Assembly: GCF_014203645.1 (NCBI RefSeq)
Contig: NZ_JACHJL010000013.1
Location: 202,654-266,653 of the forward strand
Length of the DNA stretch: 64,000 nucleotides
Direction of reading: 5' to 3'
Origin: Streptomyces zagrosensis
GTDB taxonomy: Bacteria > Actinomycetota > Actinomycetes > Streptomycetales > Streptomycetaceae
A program made the position numbers and the translations under genes. The notes below the pieces were generated by a model that saw only the letters and a list, made by a program, of their open reading frames with translations, searched no databases and had not been told where the DNA came from. Positions 32,506-41,104 of this stretch are shown here, in pieces; the first letter of the stretch is position 1; each line of letters opens with the position of its first letter.

Positions 32506-34925
32506 CGGCTCTCCGTGAGTTGGAGGTAGACGTCTTCGAGGGTGGCGGTACGGGTTTGCACCCCTTGCAGGCCCGCGATCTCGTTGACGGCGGCGAGCAC
32601 AGGGCCGGCGTCGTCACCGGTTTCGATGACGAGGGCGCCGCCCTCGACGGTCACCTCGCGCACGCCCGTGATGGCCCGCGCCTGGTCCACCGTCAACCGG
32701 TCGGCCGGCACCAGGAGCCGGGTGGCCGTCCCGGCCGCACCGATCAGCCGGCGCGGGGTGTCCAAGGCTGCGACGGAGCCGCCGACCAAGATCGCCACCC
32801 GGTCGCACAGGGCCTCGGCCTCATCGAGGTGGTGGGTGGTGTAGACGATGGTGCGGCCCTGGCCCTTGAGGTCGCGCAGCACCTGCCACAGCGCACGCCT
32901 GGCCTGGGGGTCAAGGGCGGCCGTCGGCTCGTCAAGGAAGATGAGTTCTGGTTCGTGGACGAGGGCCGACGCGATGGCGAGCCGCTGCCGTTGCCCGCCG
33001 GAGAGCCGGTCCACGCGGCTGCCCGCCTGCTCGGTGAGGCCGACGAGGGCGAGCGTACGGTCCACGGCGGCGGGGTCGGCTCCGTACAGTGCGGCCACCG
33101 TGCACAGGTGCTCGTGCGCGGTGAGCCGCACGAAGAACGCGGAGCTTTGGGTTTGCACGCCGATCCGCGGCAGCAGCGCGATATCGCGTGGCCAGGGCGG
33201 CATGCCCAGTACGGAGACGGTGCCCGCGTCGGCGTGCCGCAGCCCCTCCATGATTTCCACCAGCGTGGTCTTGCCCGCACCGTTGGGGCCGAGCAGCCCG
33301 AAGAACTCGCCCCGTCTGACCTCCAGCGAGACACCGGCCACGGCCTGGAGCCCGCCGTACGCCTTGTGCACCCCCGCAAGGACGATCGCGGGGTCGGGGG
33401 TGCCGAGCTCGGTCATGGTTGTCAGCGGTTGTGCTTCGCTCACGGCTGCCTTCCTCGGCGTGGTGTGTGGCGTGCTGTCCGACTTGGTGTGAGGTCTGGT
33501 CTCGGGCCTGGTGGCCGGCCGGGGCCCGGGGCGGGGGGCGCTGGCCTGTGCCGGGGCGTGCGGGGCCGAGCCGGGCGTGGCCAACTCCTGTTCCGTGTTC
33601 TCCGCTTTTGCGCGTTCCCCTTCCGTACGCACCCCTTCCGCGCGCTCCCGCTTGACCCGTTCCGTACGGGCCCGTGCCGCGCCGCCCACCAGCGTCGCCG
33701 CGCCGAACACCGCCAGCAGCACCGCCGGAACGAGGGCCGCCGCGGAGCCAAACCGGTCGCCGAGCAGCCGGTGGCAGGCCCACACGACGCCGGTGAACAG
33801 GGCGGCGAGCGAGAGCACGACGGCCGCCGCGTACGCCGGGTAGGCGATGCGCGCCCGGCGCGGGTAGCCGGCGGTGCCCTCGCCGCGGCCGATGGCGCCC
33901 AGCGCGGCGAGCCGCAGATAGCGGCGGCTCTCGGCGGCGTAGTCGGTCATGCCCGCCAGGTGGGAGGCCATCTTGTAGCCGTCGAGCGGCGGCACCGGGA
34001 CGAGGTTGATCCACGCCTGGGCGCTGCCGAGCAACAGCACGGCAGCCAGCGCGTCGCGCGCCGGTTCATCGTTGGGCAGGGCCAGCCACAGCGGGAAGAA
34101 CGGCAGCAGGAACAGCGCATTGAGGAACGCGCCCGCGCCCGCCGTGGCGACCTGGTGCCAACGGCTGCGGAGATACAGGTAGTTCTCCACCGTGCAGTAC
34201 ATGATCATCACGGGCAGTCGCCACCGCAGCCCGATCTCGCTGACCGTGCCCCCAAAGCGGCGTGCGGTCACCCCATGCGCCAACTCGTGCAACGCCGTGC
34301 TCAGCCACATCAGGGAGCACACGGCAAGCAGCAGCGCCGGGTTCTGAAAGGCGCGTCCCGTCGCATCCGTCAACTCGCCAAGGTGCAGCGCCACGACCGT
34401 CTGTACGGCGAGTACGAGCAGCAGCAGCGGCACGACGACCGGCGCGGCGAGCGCGAAGCCGACGATACGGTGCAGCCGATCGACGACCGCCGAAGCGTCG
34501 CTGACCAGCCGCACCGAGCCCTTGAAGAGGGTGGAGCGCTCGCCGGCGGGCCCCGCGGAATCCGCCATGCCCGGTGCTACCGATGCTGCTGATACGGCTG
34601 ATACGGCTGATACGGCCGATGCCGCTGACGCGGGGGTGCCGGCGAGTAGCCCCTTGGTGTGCAGCAGGCGCAACATCTGCTGCCAGTTGGCCTCACCGAG
34701 CCGGCGGCCGAAGGCAGCCGCGTACTCATCGCCGATGTCACCGAGGCTGCGCCGGCCGTCGAGCCGGGCGATGATGAAGTGCTCCTTGGGCCCGACCTCG
34801 AAGGACTGGCCACTGTCGGGGTCCTTCACGAGGTGAACCGAGGTCCGGCCACGCAGCAGCGGCTGGCTGAGCAGGACGCCACCGCGTACGGCCGGGCGGT
34901 GGTCGGCCAGTTGCCACCCGGTCAC
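32502..34925 (-). CDS. Fusion: RRE-like wing, M50 site-2-type protease, and ABC transporter ATPase
   Basis: A single 807-residue frame has three parts. Residues 1-95 look like a PqqD/RRE-type winged helix (TSVHLVKDPDSGQSFEVGPK, then IARLDGRRSLGDI). About 150-400 is a polytopic M50 metalloprotease with HELAHG and NLVPVPPLDGYK. About 500-807 is an ABC ATPase with LLGPNGAGKTTLVEIMEG, LSGGQRQRLAIAS, LIFLDEPTAALD and the H-loop. A 90-residue Pro/Thr/Arg linker joins the last two. A GTG at 33442 with AGGAAGG upstream could start a separate ATPase. The protein may bind leader, cut it in the membrane and drive export; that order is inferred. GTG start overlaps the upstream stop by four bases. Confidence 0.85.
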   Translation of the reverse strand: MTGWQLADHRPAVRGGVLLSQPLLRGRTSVHLVKDPDSGQSFEVGPKEHFIIARLDGRRSLGDIGDEYAAAFGRRLGEANWQQMLRLLHTKGLLAGTPASAASAVSAVSAVSAASVAPGMADSAGPAGERSTLFKGSVRLVSDASAVVDRLHRIVGFALAAPVVVPLLLLVLAVQTVVALHLGELTDATGRAFQNPALLLAVCSLMWLSTALHELAHGVTARRFGGTVSEIGLRWRLPVMIMYCTVENYLYLRSRWHQVATAGAGAFLNALFLLPFFPLWLALPNDEPARDALAAVLLLGSAQAWINLVPVPPLDGYKMASHLAGMTDYAAESRRYLRLAALGAIGRGEGTAGYPRRARIAYPAYAAAVVLSLAALFTGVVWACHRLLGDRFGSAAALVPAVLLAVFGAATLVGGAARARTERVKRERAEGVRTEGERAKAENTEQELATPGSAPHAPAQASAPRPGPRPATRPETRPHTKSDSTPHTTPRKAAVSEAQPLTTMTELGTPDPAIVLAGVHKAYGGLQAVAGVSLEVRRGEFFGLLGPNGAGKTTLVEIMEGLRHADAGTVSVLGMPPWPRDIALLPRIGVQTQSSAFFVRLTAHEHLCTVAALYGADPAAVDRTLALVGLTEQAGSRVDRLSGGQRQRLAIASALVHEPELIFLDEPTAALDPQARRALWQVLRDLKGQGRTIVYTTHHLDEAEALCDRVAILVGGSVAALDTPRRLIGAAGTATRLLVPADRLTVDQARAITGVREVTVEGGALVIETGDDAGPVLAAVNEIAGLQGVQTRTATLEDVYLQLTESR

Positions 34926-36079
34926 GGCCGCTCCCCCGCCGTCCACTCCCGCAGCGCGCGGCCAAGGACGTAGGCGAGGTACGCCTCGTCGCGGATGGTC
35001 ACATGCAGCCGATTGTTGGTCATGTGCATGTACGGGGACAGCAGCAGGGGCAGCGCCTGCGCGGGGTCGGTGACGCACTCGTCGCGAGTGCCATCCCAAG
35101 AGCGGAAGACCAGGTCGCCTCCGGTGGCCAAGTCATGGGCGCGCTGGCGCAGCTCGGCACAGTGCTCGGCCCAGCCGCGCAAGAAGCCGGGCAGTCGCTC
35201 GACGCCGCCCGCCTCGCTGTGCGCGGCGGCGCGGATGCCGGCGAACCGCCGCCCGAGGTCGGTGCCCATCGCGGCGTACCCCTCCTCGTACTCCTTGGCG
35301 CCGATGAAGTTGGTACCGGAGAACGCCTTGTGCCAAAAGACGTGGTAGCTGTCCAGGTACTGCGCCAACTCTTCGGTGGCGCTGAGGAAACAGCCGGACA
35401 TCACCATCATCAGCTGCGCCGACGTGCCAAGGAGCACGGTGCGCAGATGCAGGTTCTTGGTACGCAGGGCGTCGATGACCAGGTCGCTGGAGTGCCGGAA
35501 GTGCCATTCGGCCAGCTCGATGCCGGCCGGGCCGCCGTACTTGCCGTACTCGGGTTCGTACGGCTCATGGCTCCAACTGTTGTTGGGGCGCAGGTTCATC
35601 CGGCCGTCGCTGTTCATGAAGTCCCCGCGTTCACCCTCGGGGAACTCGATCTCGAACAGCGCGTTGTAGAAATCGTTCAAGAAGCCTGAGTCCACCTGGT
35701 AGAGCGCGGGCCGGATCCGCAAGAACGCCTCGACCGCCGCCTCCGCACGCGCCCTGACCCGCTCCGTCGCGGCCTCGGACGTCGGCCGCAGGCGTAGCCG
35801 CACATGCGGGCCCTCCAGCCAGTAGTTGATGAAGAAGTACCCGGCCAGCAACCCGTCGTCGGTCAACTCCTGGACGAGCGGGCGTACGCACTGCACAAGC
35901 AGCGGCTGCGGGTTGGCCGCGTAGAAGATGTGCATCGCCTGCCAGGGGCCCGGTGTGGGCCCCGCGCCGGACACGGCCCGGGCGTCGGCCCCGGTTTCGC
36001 AAGAGACGGGGGCGGTGGGGACAGGGGCGGTGGTGGCGGCGGCCGGCTCCGCCGCCGGCCGCACGGTCGGTTCAGTCAT
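34922..36079 (-). CDS. SpaB_C / thiopeptide-type bacteriocin biosynthesis enzyme
   Basis: The 385-residue protein has about 45 disordered residues, then the SpaB_C domain: WQAMHIFYAANPQPLLVQCV, GYFFINYWLEGPHVRLRLRP (the family's GPHxRLR motif), ELAEWHFRHSSDLVIDAL and LLSPYMHMTNNRLHVTIRDEAYLAYVLGRAL. In split LanB systems this domain either eliminates glutamate from glutamyl-Ser/Thr to give dehydroamino acids, or in thiopeptides catalyses the [4+2] ring closure. Only one such protein is visible, so I favour elimination. ATGA overlap with the LanB stop shows coupled translation of the two dehydratase halves. Confidence 0.87.
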   Translation of the reverse strand: MTEPTVRPAAEPAAATTAPVPTAPVSCETGADARAVSGAGPTPGPWQAMHIFYAANPQPLLVQCVRPLVQELTDDGLLAGYFFINYWLEGPHVRLRLRPTSEAATERVRARAEAAVEAFLRIRPALYQVDSGFLNDFYNALFEIEFPEGERGDFMNSDGRMNLRPNNSWSHEPYEPEYGKYGGPAGIELAEWHFRHSSDLVIDALRTKNLHLRTVLLGTSAQLMMVMSGCFLSATEELAQYLDSYHVFWHKAFSGTNFIGAKEYEEGYAAMGTDLGRRFAGIRAAAHSEAGGVERLPGFLRGWAEHCAELRQRAHDLATGGDLVFRSWDGTRDECVTDPAQALPLLLSPYMHMTNNRLHVTIRDEAYLAYVLGRALREWTAGERP

Positions 36080-39000
36080 CGGCTCGCGTCCTTTACCAGG
36101 TCCTTGGCGGCGTTGAAGTCCTTGGCGTCCTTGACGTCCCTGACGTCCTCAACAACGGGATGGGCCGCGGTCGTCGGCGGGTGGGCCCGGGGTGGCGGGG
36201 CGGCCGTTTGCCGCTGGTGGGTGATGGTCTCCACCGCGAGTTCGGCGACGTGTCGGCCGCGCGTCGAGGTGACGTGCAGCGCGTCCTCGCCCGGCAGCGC
36301 CTCGCGGAGCACGACGCGCGCCTCTCCCATCCCGAGCAGTGCCTCCAGGGCAGCGAGCGAAAGCGGGCTGTCGAAATCGACGTACTGCGGCTTGACGCCG
36401 GCTCCGGCGCGCCCGGGACCAGCGGAGACGGTGGCGAAGACGCGGTCCGGGATGCCGTGGGTCAGACGCCAGCGGTGCCAACCGGCGAACCAGCCGGCGT
36501 CCGTGTCCCCCGGTGCCCGGGCGGGCAGCTGGGCGACGGTGGTGGCCCAACTGCGGCGGCTGAGCACCAGGCCCCGGTGGGCTACGCGAGGGCGGCGGGT
36601 GACGCCGTCGGTCGCGGGGCCTTCCGGCACCCCGGCCCACACGTCCAAAGGGGCCATGGACGTCGGCGAGAGCAGCAGCAGGGTACGCGGGATCTCGGGC
36701 AGCGCGAGCGGCACCAGATAGCCCAGGTAGACCGGGATGACCTCGCGCCCGAGCCGCCGCGAGCGCAGCGCCAACCGATCCGCGCGCGGGTCGTGCTCGA
36801 CGTACAGGTCGTCCAGTTCGATGCGATCGGCCTCGGGAACGGAACTGGTCTCGCCGGGGCACACGATCTCGTAGTCGGTGAGGCGACCGTGCAAGTTGAG
36901 GTTGCTGGTGACCGCGCCGCCGGTGATCTCGGCGAAGACCGCGCCTGCTGGCTGGATGGCGCGGGCTTCCGCGCGCAGCCGGGGCGACAGCGCATCGGGA
37001 CCGGTGGCCCCGTCGTAGCAGTGCGTGAAGCGGCTGAAAGGGAAGGCGAGCCCGCCGTAGGACCGGTTGAGGACGGCCAGCGGTGGGCGGGCGGCGTCCG
37101 CCGCGGCCGGGTCACCGCCGCGCGCCACAGCGGCGGGGCGATCACCCGCGCCATCGTGGGGGGCGGGCGCCGGCTGCTCGCCCGCGACCAGTTGGACGAA
37201 GTGGCTCTGTGGCGCGAACCCGGCGCCCAGGGGCGCCAGTTGGTCGGCGACGGCCTCGATGAACGTGTCGTCCAGTTCGATGTCCGCCGGCCCGCCGGCC
37301 CGCGGCGCCGCCTCCGGTACCGGCGTATCGAGCGCTTCCGCCGCGCCCGGGGCACGCGCCGTCCACAGCTCCCGCATCCGGGTGATGAACTCCCGGCGCG
37401 CGGCGTCGAGTGCGCCGATCTGCGGCAGGCCCAGCCAGTTCTCCTCGGGCACGTAATCCCCCGCCGCGTCGAACGGCTGCCGGCGTGCGGTGAAGGTCAG
37501 GTACTGGTCGAAGAAGTCCTCGTGGAAGTCGTGCACCAGGCGCAGCAGATCGTCACAGCGCCCGCCGACACCGAACCTGGCCTGAAAGAAGCCCTTGAAC
37601 GTCAGCCGTTGCGGCAACGTGAGGTCGAAGGCGGGCAGCAGGCGTTCCACGGCCCGCAGTGGCTCGCCAAGCACGCCGTGCCGGGTGTCGAGCGCGTAGG
37701 CCAGTTCGCCGTCCGCGCCCCGTGCGGTCACGTCCTCGTACATCAGCGTCTGCGGCAGGGTGCCGTCCGGCGCGCCGAGCTCCTCCTGTAGGACGTGCAG
37801 AGTGCGGCGCAGCTCGCGCAGCAGGTGTCTGCGCTGGTCGGTGTCCGCGGCTGCGTATCGGTCCACGAGGGCGATCGGGTCGGCCAGACCTGCGAAGAGA
37901 GCGTCGGCCCAGGGGCGGTCGAGCGCGTGGAGCGCGGCACGAAAGGAGCGCAGCGGGTCTGGGCTGTGCACATCGGTGCTCAGACACGGCACCCGGACCA
38001 TACCGAGCTCCATCAGCGCGGAGACGTAGCGGGCGCACTCGGCGGGGTCGGCGTCTTCTTGTTCGGCGAGCCAGCGCACCAGGTCGCGATGGCGTAGCGT
38101 GCCGCGGTCCTCGAAGAGCGCGATCATGCGCTCCAGAACTCCGGTGCGGCGCAGGAAGAACAGGCGGTCGGAGACGGCGTCGAAGGTGACGGCTGCGTTG
38201 TTGTCGCCCGCGGTGACCGAGCGCCGCACATAGCGCACCCGGTCGTCCTCCAGGTCCCACCCGGAGGCCAGCGCGAGCGGCAGGTCTCCGCGCCGCTGCG
38301 GGTCGGCCAGGATGAGATCGACGAGGCGACCGAGAACGACGACGTTCAGCCGTGGGTGGCTGGTCCACTCGTCGGCAAGGCGCATCGTCTGCCCGGCCAG
38401 TTGCGGGGCCATCTCGTGGGCTGTGGCTGCCGCGTCTGACGTATCGGTGCGGGCAATGTTATCGGCGGGATCGGCGGGATCGGCGGGATCGACGGGATCG
38501 GCGGGGGCGGCGCGGTTGAGGTGGTCGGCGCGGTCAGCATGGTCGATGTGGTCGGCATGGTCGACGGGGTGGAAGTCGCCGAGTGCGACCGCCGTGAAGG
38601 TGCTGAACGGGCTGGTCTTGCAGGCCGTGCGGTACAGATACGAGAGCACGGAGCGCTCGATCTTGCGCTGTCGCTTGCCGGGGCGTGCCGAGGTGTCCGC
38701 GACGAACGCGTCAAGCTGGCCATCCAGCGTGGGCGAGGCGAGCAGCAGGCCGCGGCGTAGCTGATCATCGTCCACGATGCGGCGCAATGCGACGCGGGAT
38801 GCGGCGAGTTCGTCAGCGAGGAGCGGCTCGCCCGCGGCGTACAGCTCGGCGAGCTGACGCCGGTCCGCCAGCCACCCGTTCAGGTCGTCGGCGAGCGCGC
38901 TGGCCCGCTCCCCGCCGACCGCCGAGACGAGCGCGAGGGCGCCGGCTTGGTCGCGCGGCAGCCGGTTGTTGAACAGTTCCCTACGCAGCCGCAGCAGGGC

Positions 39001-39429
39001 ACGCCGGGCCGCCTCGTCGTCGTTGGCCCCGACCAGCTCGTACAGTCGATCGCTCAACGCGGCGCCGCTGGCCCGCAGCCGATGTTCCTCGGCGAGCGTG
39101 CGGCGGGCCCAGCGTGCGCTGTCGGGGCAGCGCAGCGCATGGACGGTGTCGATGGGCAGCCCGGCCACGCGCAGCATGAACCGGCGGCCGATGGCCCACG
39201 AGGGGTCGAGAGATTCGGGCATGGCCGCGCTCTTTCTTCCGGGGTTGGGACCCAGGGCGCCGCTGTCCCCACCGGGCGCGGCGGCTGCTTGGCCGTCGCC
39301 TCGGGCGGGTCTTGCGGTGTCGCCGCTGGCCGGTCGTATCGCGTCGTACAGGTCAGCCGGTCGTATCGCGTCGTGCAGGTCAGCCGGTCGTGTCGCGTCG
39401 TGCATGTCGGTGGCCTCGTTCGCGTCCAT
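36076..39429 (-). CDS. LanB-type tRNA-Glu-dependent glutamylation enzyme (split dehydratase)
   Basis: The 1117-residue protein has a disordered repeat-rich start (about 70 residues), then the Lant_dehydr_N glutamylation domain: MLRVAGLPIDTVHAL, KTSPFSTFTAVALGDF, WTSHPRLNVVV, LTLPQRLTFKGFFQARFG, NRSYGGLAFPFSRF and NLNLHGRLTDYEIV. It should transfer glutamate from Glu-tRNA to core Ser/Thr, with elimination done by the SpaB_C protein next door. No elimination domain is fused. The ATG at 39429 is chosen because it follows the SagB stop closely; 39447 is also possible. A 27-bp DNA repeat codes the N-terminal tail and a 9-bp repeat codes an Asp-Pro-Ala insert near residue 320. Confidence 0.9.
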   Translation of the reverse strand: MDANEATDMHDATRPADLHDAIRPADLYDAIRPASGDTARPARGDGQAAAAPGGDSGALGPNPGRKSAAMPESLDPSWAIGRRFMLRVAGLPIDTVHALRCPDSARWARRTLAEEHRLRASGAALSDRLYELVGANDDEAARRALLRLRRELFNNRLPRDQAGALALVSAVGGERASALADDLNGWLADRRQLAELYAAGEPLLADELAASRVALRRIVDDDQLRRGLLLASPTLDGQLDAFVADTSARPGKRQRKIERSVLSYLYRTACKTSPFSTFTAVALGDFHPVDHADHIDHADRADHLNRAAPADPVDPADPADPADNIARTDTSDAAATAHEMAPQLAGQTMRLADEWTSHPRLNVVVLGRLVDLILADPQRRGDLPLALASGWDLEDDRVRYVRRSVTAGDNNAAVTFDAVSDRLFFLRRTGVLERMIALFEDRGTLRHRDLVRWLAEQEDADPAECARYVSALMELGMVRVPCLSTDVHSPDPLRSFRAALHALDRPWADALFAGLADPIALVDRYAAADTDQRRHLLRELRRTLHVLQEELGAPDGTLPQTLMYEDVTARGADGELAYALDTRHGVLGEPLRAVERLLPAFDLTLPQRLTFKGFFQARFGVGGRCDDLLRLVHDFHEDFFDQYLTFTARRQPFDAAGDYVPEENWLGLPQIGALDAARREFITRMRELWTARAPGAAEALDTPVPEAAPRAGGPADIELDDTFIEAVADQLAPLGAGFAPQSHFVQLVAGEQPAPAPHDGAGDRPAAVARGGDPAAADAARPPLAVLNRSYGGLAFPFSRFTHCYDGATGPDALSPRLRAEARAIQPAGAVFAEITGGAVTSNLNLHGRLTDYEIVCPGETSSVPEADRIELDDLYVEHDPRADRLALRSRRLGREVIPVYLGYLVPLALPEIPRTLLLLSPTSMAPLDVWAGVPEGPATDGVTRRPRVAHRGLVLSRRSWATTVAQLPARAPGDTDAGWFAGWHRWRLTHGIPDRVFATVSAGPGRAGAGVKPQYVDFDSPLSLAALEALLGMGEARVVLREALPGEDALHVTSTRGRHVAELAVETITHQRQTAAPPPRAHPPTTAAHPVVEDVRDVKDAKDFNAAKDLVKDASR
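39331..39411. repeat. Three-copy 27-bp tandem repeat at the start of the LanB gene
   Basis: Units at 39331-39357, 39358-39384 and 39385-39411 share CGGTCGTATCGCGTCGTRCA with few changes and encode RPADLYDAI-type repeats in the disordered N-terminus. Confidence 0.88.
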
Positions 39430-39433
39430 CGGC

Positions 39434-41077
39434 TCAGGCGATCTCATGGCGGAAGTCGGCGGGCCGCGGGCGCTCATTGCCGACCAGCATGATCAGCAGG
39501 GGGGCTTCGCCGGTTGCTTCGAGGCCCAGTTCCTCGATGAAGGAGATGTTGTCGAAGCCCAGCGCGACCCCGGCGCCGAGGCCGAGCGCGGCGGCGGACG
39601 TGTAGAAGGTCTGCGAGAGGGCGCCGATGGTGGCGCCCACCAGTCGGTAGCCGCGGTCGCCGATGGCGTCGAGGATGGCGGTGGTGCGCACGGTGGGCAC
39701 CATGACGGCCGCCGCCTGCTCCAGGTTGTAATTGGCCAGGAAGTAGTTGCGCTGGAGAAAGGGCCCGGGCGGCCCCGCCGTGATCGGGTGCAGCGCATGG
39801 GCGGCCGGGTCGTACGCGTAGCCTCCCGGCGCCAGCCCCGCCACATGGTTGACGAAGACGTACAGCGTGGCGAGCTCGGTGCCCGCCCGCGTCACATCGG
39901 TGTCCAGATGGGTTCCGGCGTACGAGGCGGCCAACGTCGCCGCAAGCTGCTCGCGGCTGATGGGGCGGGACGCGTCGAACCGGCCGAAGCTGCTCCGCCG
40001 TTCGCGCAGCGCGGTGCGCACGCTCATGTCGAGTGGGGTGGGCGCGGGCAGCGGATGGGGGGCGACGCCCGCGCGGGGCGGGGGCGCGGCGGCCGGGGCG
40101 AGGGCGCCCGGCGCGGGGCGCTCGGCCGCGTGCTCGGTGGTCGCGGTGTGCATGCGGCGCAGCGCATCGAAGGTGAGCACGCGGCGAGAGCTCTCGCTGT
40201 CCTGGTGCCGTACGCCCACCAGGTCGGGGGACGGCACGCCGGTGGCGGGGGGTGCGGTGGTGGCGGGGGGTGCGGCGCCCGCCCAGTGCAGCGGCACCAC
40301 GGCGAAGATGCCCTCTTCGGCGCCGCGTATCCCCAGGAGTTTGGTCAGCCGCGGCTCGTCGAACCACAGGTTGGGGGCGATGCGCAGCCCTCTGGCCCCG
40401 GCCCACATCCGCCAGGTCTGGAGGATGGTGCCGATGTCCATGCTCACTGCGTGGAAGGAGAAGTTGTTGTACTTGAAGGAGTTCTGCCAGAACTTGATGC
40501 CCAGGACGAGGTACTGGTCGGTGTACGCGCCACCCGCCGCCTCCTCCCCCAGGGCGGCCCTGACCTCCCCGGACACATCGCCCGCCAGCAGTCGCTGCAT
40601 GCCGTGGTGTCGGGTGGCGTAGTGGTAGATGCCGGGGGTGAGCGGGCTGGACGGGCCACTCACCCAGTAGACGCTGACCGGGTAGAGGCCGCCGCCGGAT
40701 GCGGTGCCGCGTGACCAGTTGGCCTGCGGATAAAAGGGCAGCGCGGCAAGGTCGGTGTTGGCCTGGACGCCGAGCCTGCGCCCCACCAGACCGTACGAGT
40801 CGAGCAGCATCCCGCCGAGCAGCGGCAGCGTGAAGGCACCGGGCACATCGGCTGGTTGAGGTCTTGACACCGACAGTGGCCCGGGGTGGCGGAAGACTCC
40901 GCGGTCCACCGTCGCATCGGCCGGGTAGCCATCGTCGGGCAGCGGGAAGGTTTCGGCTCCCGGGTAGAACTTCGACTTGCGGGGCCGGTCAGCCCAGTCG
41001 GGCACGAAGTCGGCCGGTTCCATCGGGACGCGGCCACGGTGCATGATCGCGTCCGCGTACTCATGGGCGTAACCCAT
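39434..41077 (-). CDS. SagB-type azoline dehydrogenase with two nitroreductase halves
   Basis: The 547-residue protein is a double SagB/nitroreductase. The first half has PQANWSRGTASGGGLYPVSVYWVSG and YTDQYLVLGIKFWQNSFKYNNFSFHAVSMDIGTILQ. The second starts at SVRTALRERRSSFGRFD and contains NYFLANYNLEQAAAVMV and GYRLVGATIGALSQTFYTSAAALGLG. SagB enzymes use FMN to oxidise azolines to thiazoles and oxazoles (or methyl forms from Thr). GAGGAG lies upstream of the ATG. The stop lies five bases past the chosen LanB start, so no overlap is needed for tight coupling. Confidence 0.9.
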   Translation of the reverse strand: MGYAHEYADAIMHRGRVPMEPADFVPDWADRPRKSKFYPGAETFPLPDDGYPADATVDRGVFRHPGPLSVSRPQPADVPGAFTLPLLGGMLLDSYGLVGRRLGVQANTDLAALPFYPQANWSRGTASGGGLYPVSVYWVSGPSSPLTPGIYHYATRHHGMQRLLAGDVSGEVRAALGEEAAGGAYTDQYLVLGIKFWQNSFKYNNFSFHAVSMDIGTILQTWRMWAGARGLRIAPNLWFDEPRLTKLLGIRGAEEGIFAVVPLHWAGAAPPATTAPPATGVPSPDLVGVRHQDSESSRRVLTFDALRRMHTATTEHAAERPAPGALAPAAAPPPRAGVAPHPLPAPTPLDMSVRTALRERRSSFGRFDASRPISREQLAATLAASYAGTHLDTDVTRAGTELATLYVFVNHVAGLAPGGYAYDPAAHALHPITAGPPGPFLQRNYFLANYNLEQAAAVMVPTVRTTAILDAIGDRGYRLVGATIGALSQTFYTSAAALGLGAGVALGFDNISFIEELGLEATGEAPLLIMLVGNERPRPADFRHEIA

Positions 41078-41104
41078 GGGAGTGCTCCTCTCTCATGGGG
41101 TGGA

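Noticed and set aside
33389..33442. Splitting the M50-ABC frame into two genes
   Set aside because: A possible internal GTG with a ribosome binding site exists, but the frame is continuous with a linker, so one fused gene is reported and the alternative is stated.
32520..34592. A 690-codon plus-strand frame opposite the M50-ABC gene
   Set aside because: It is rich in Arg, Gly, His and Gln without domain signals; the minus strand carries all ABC and M50 motifs.
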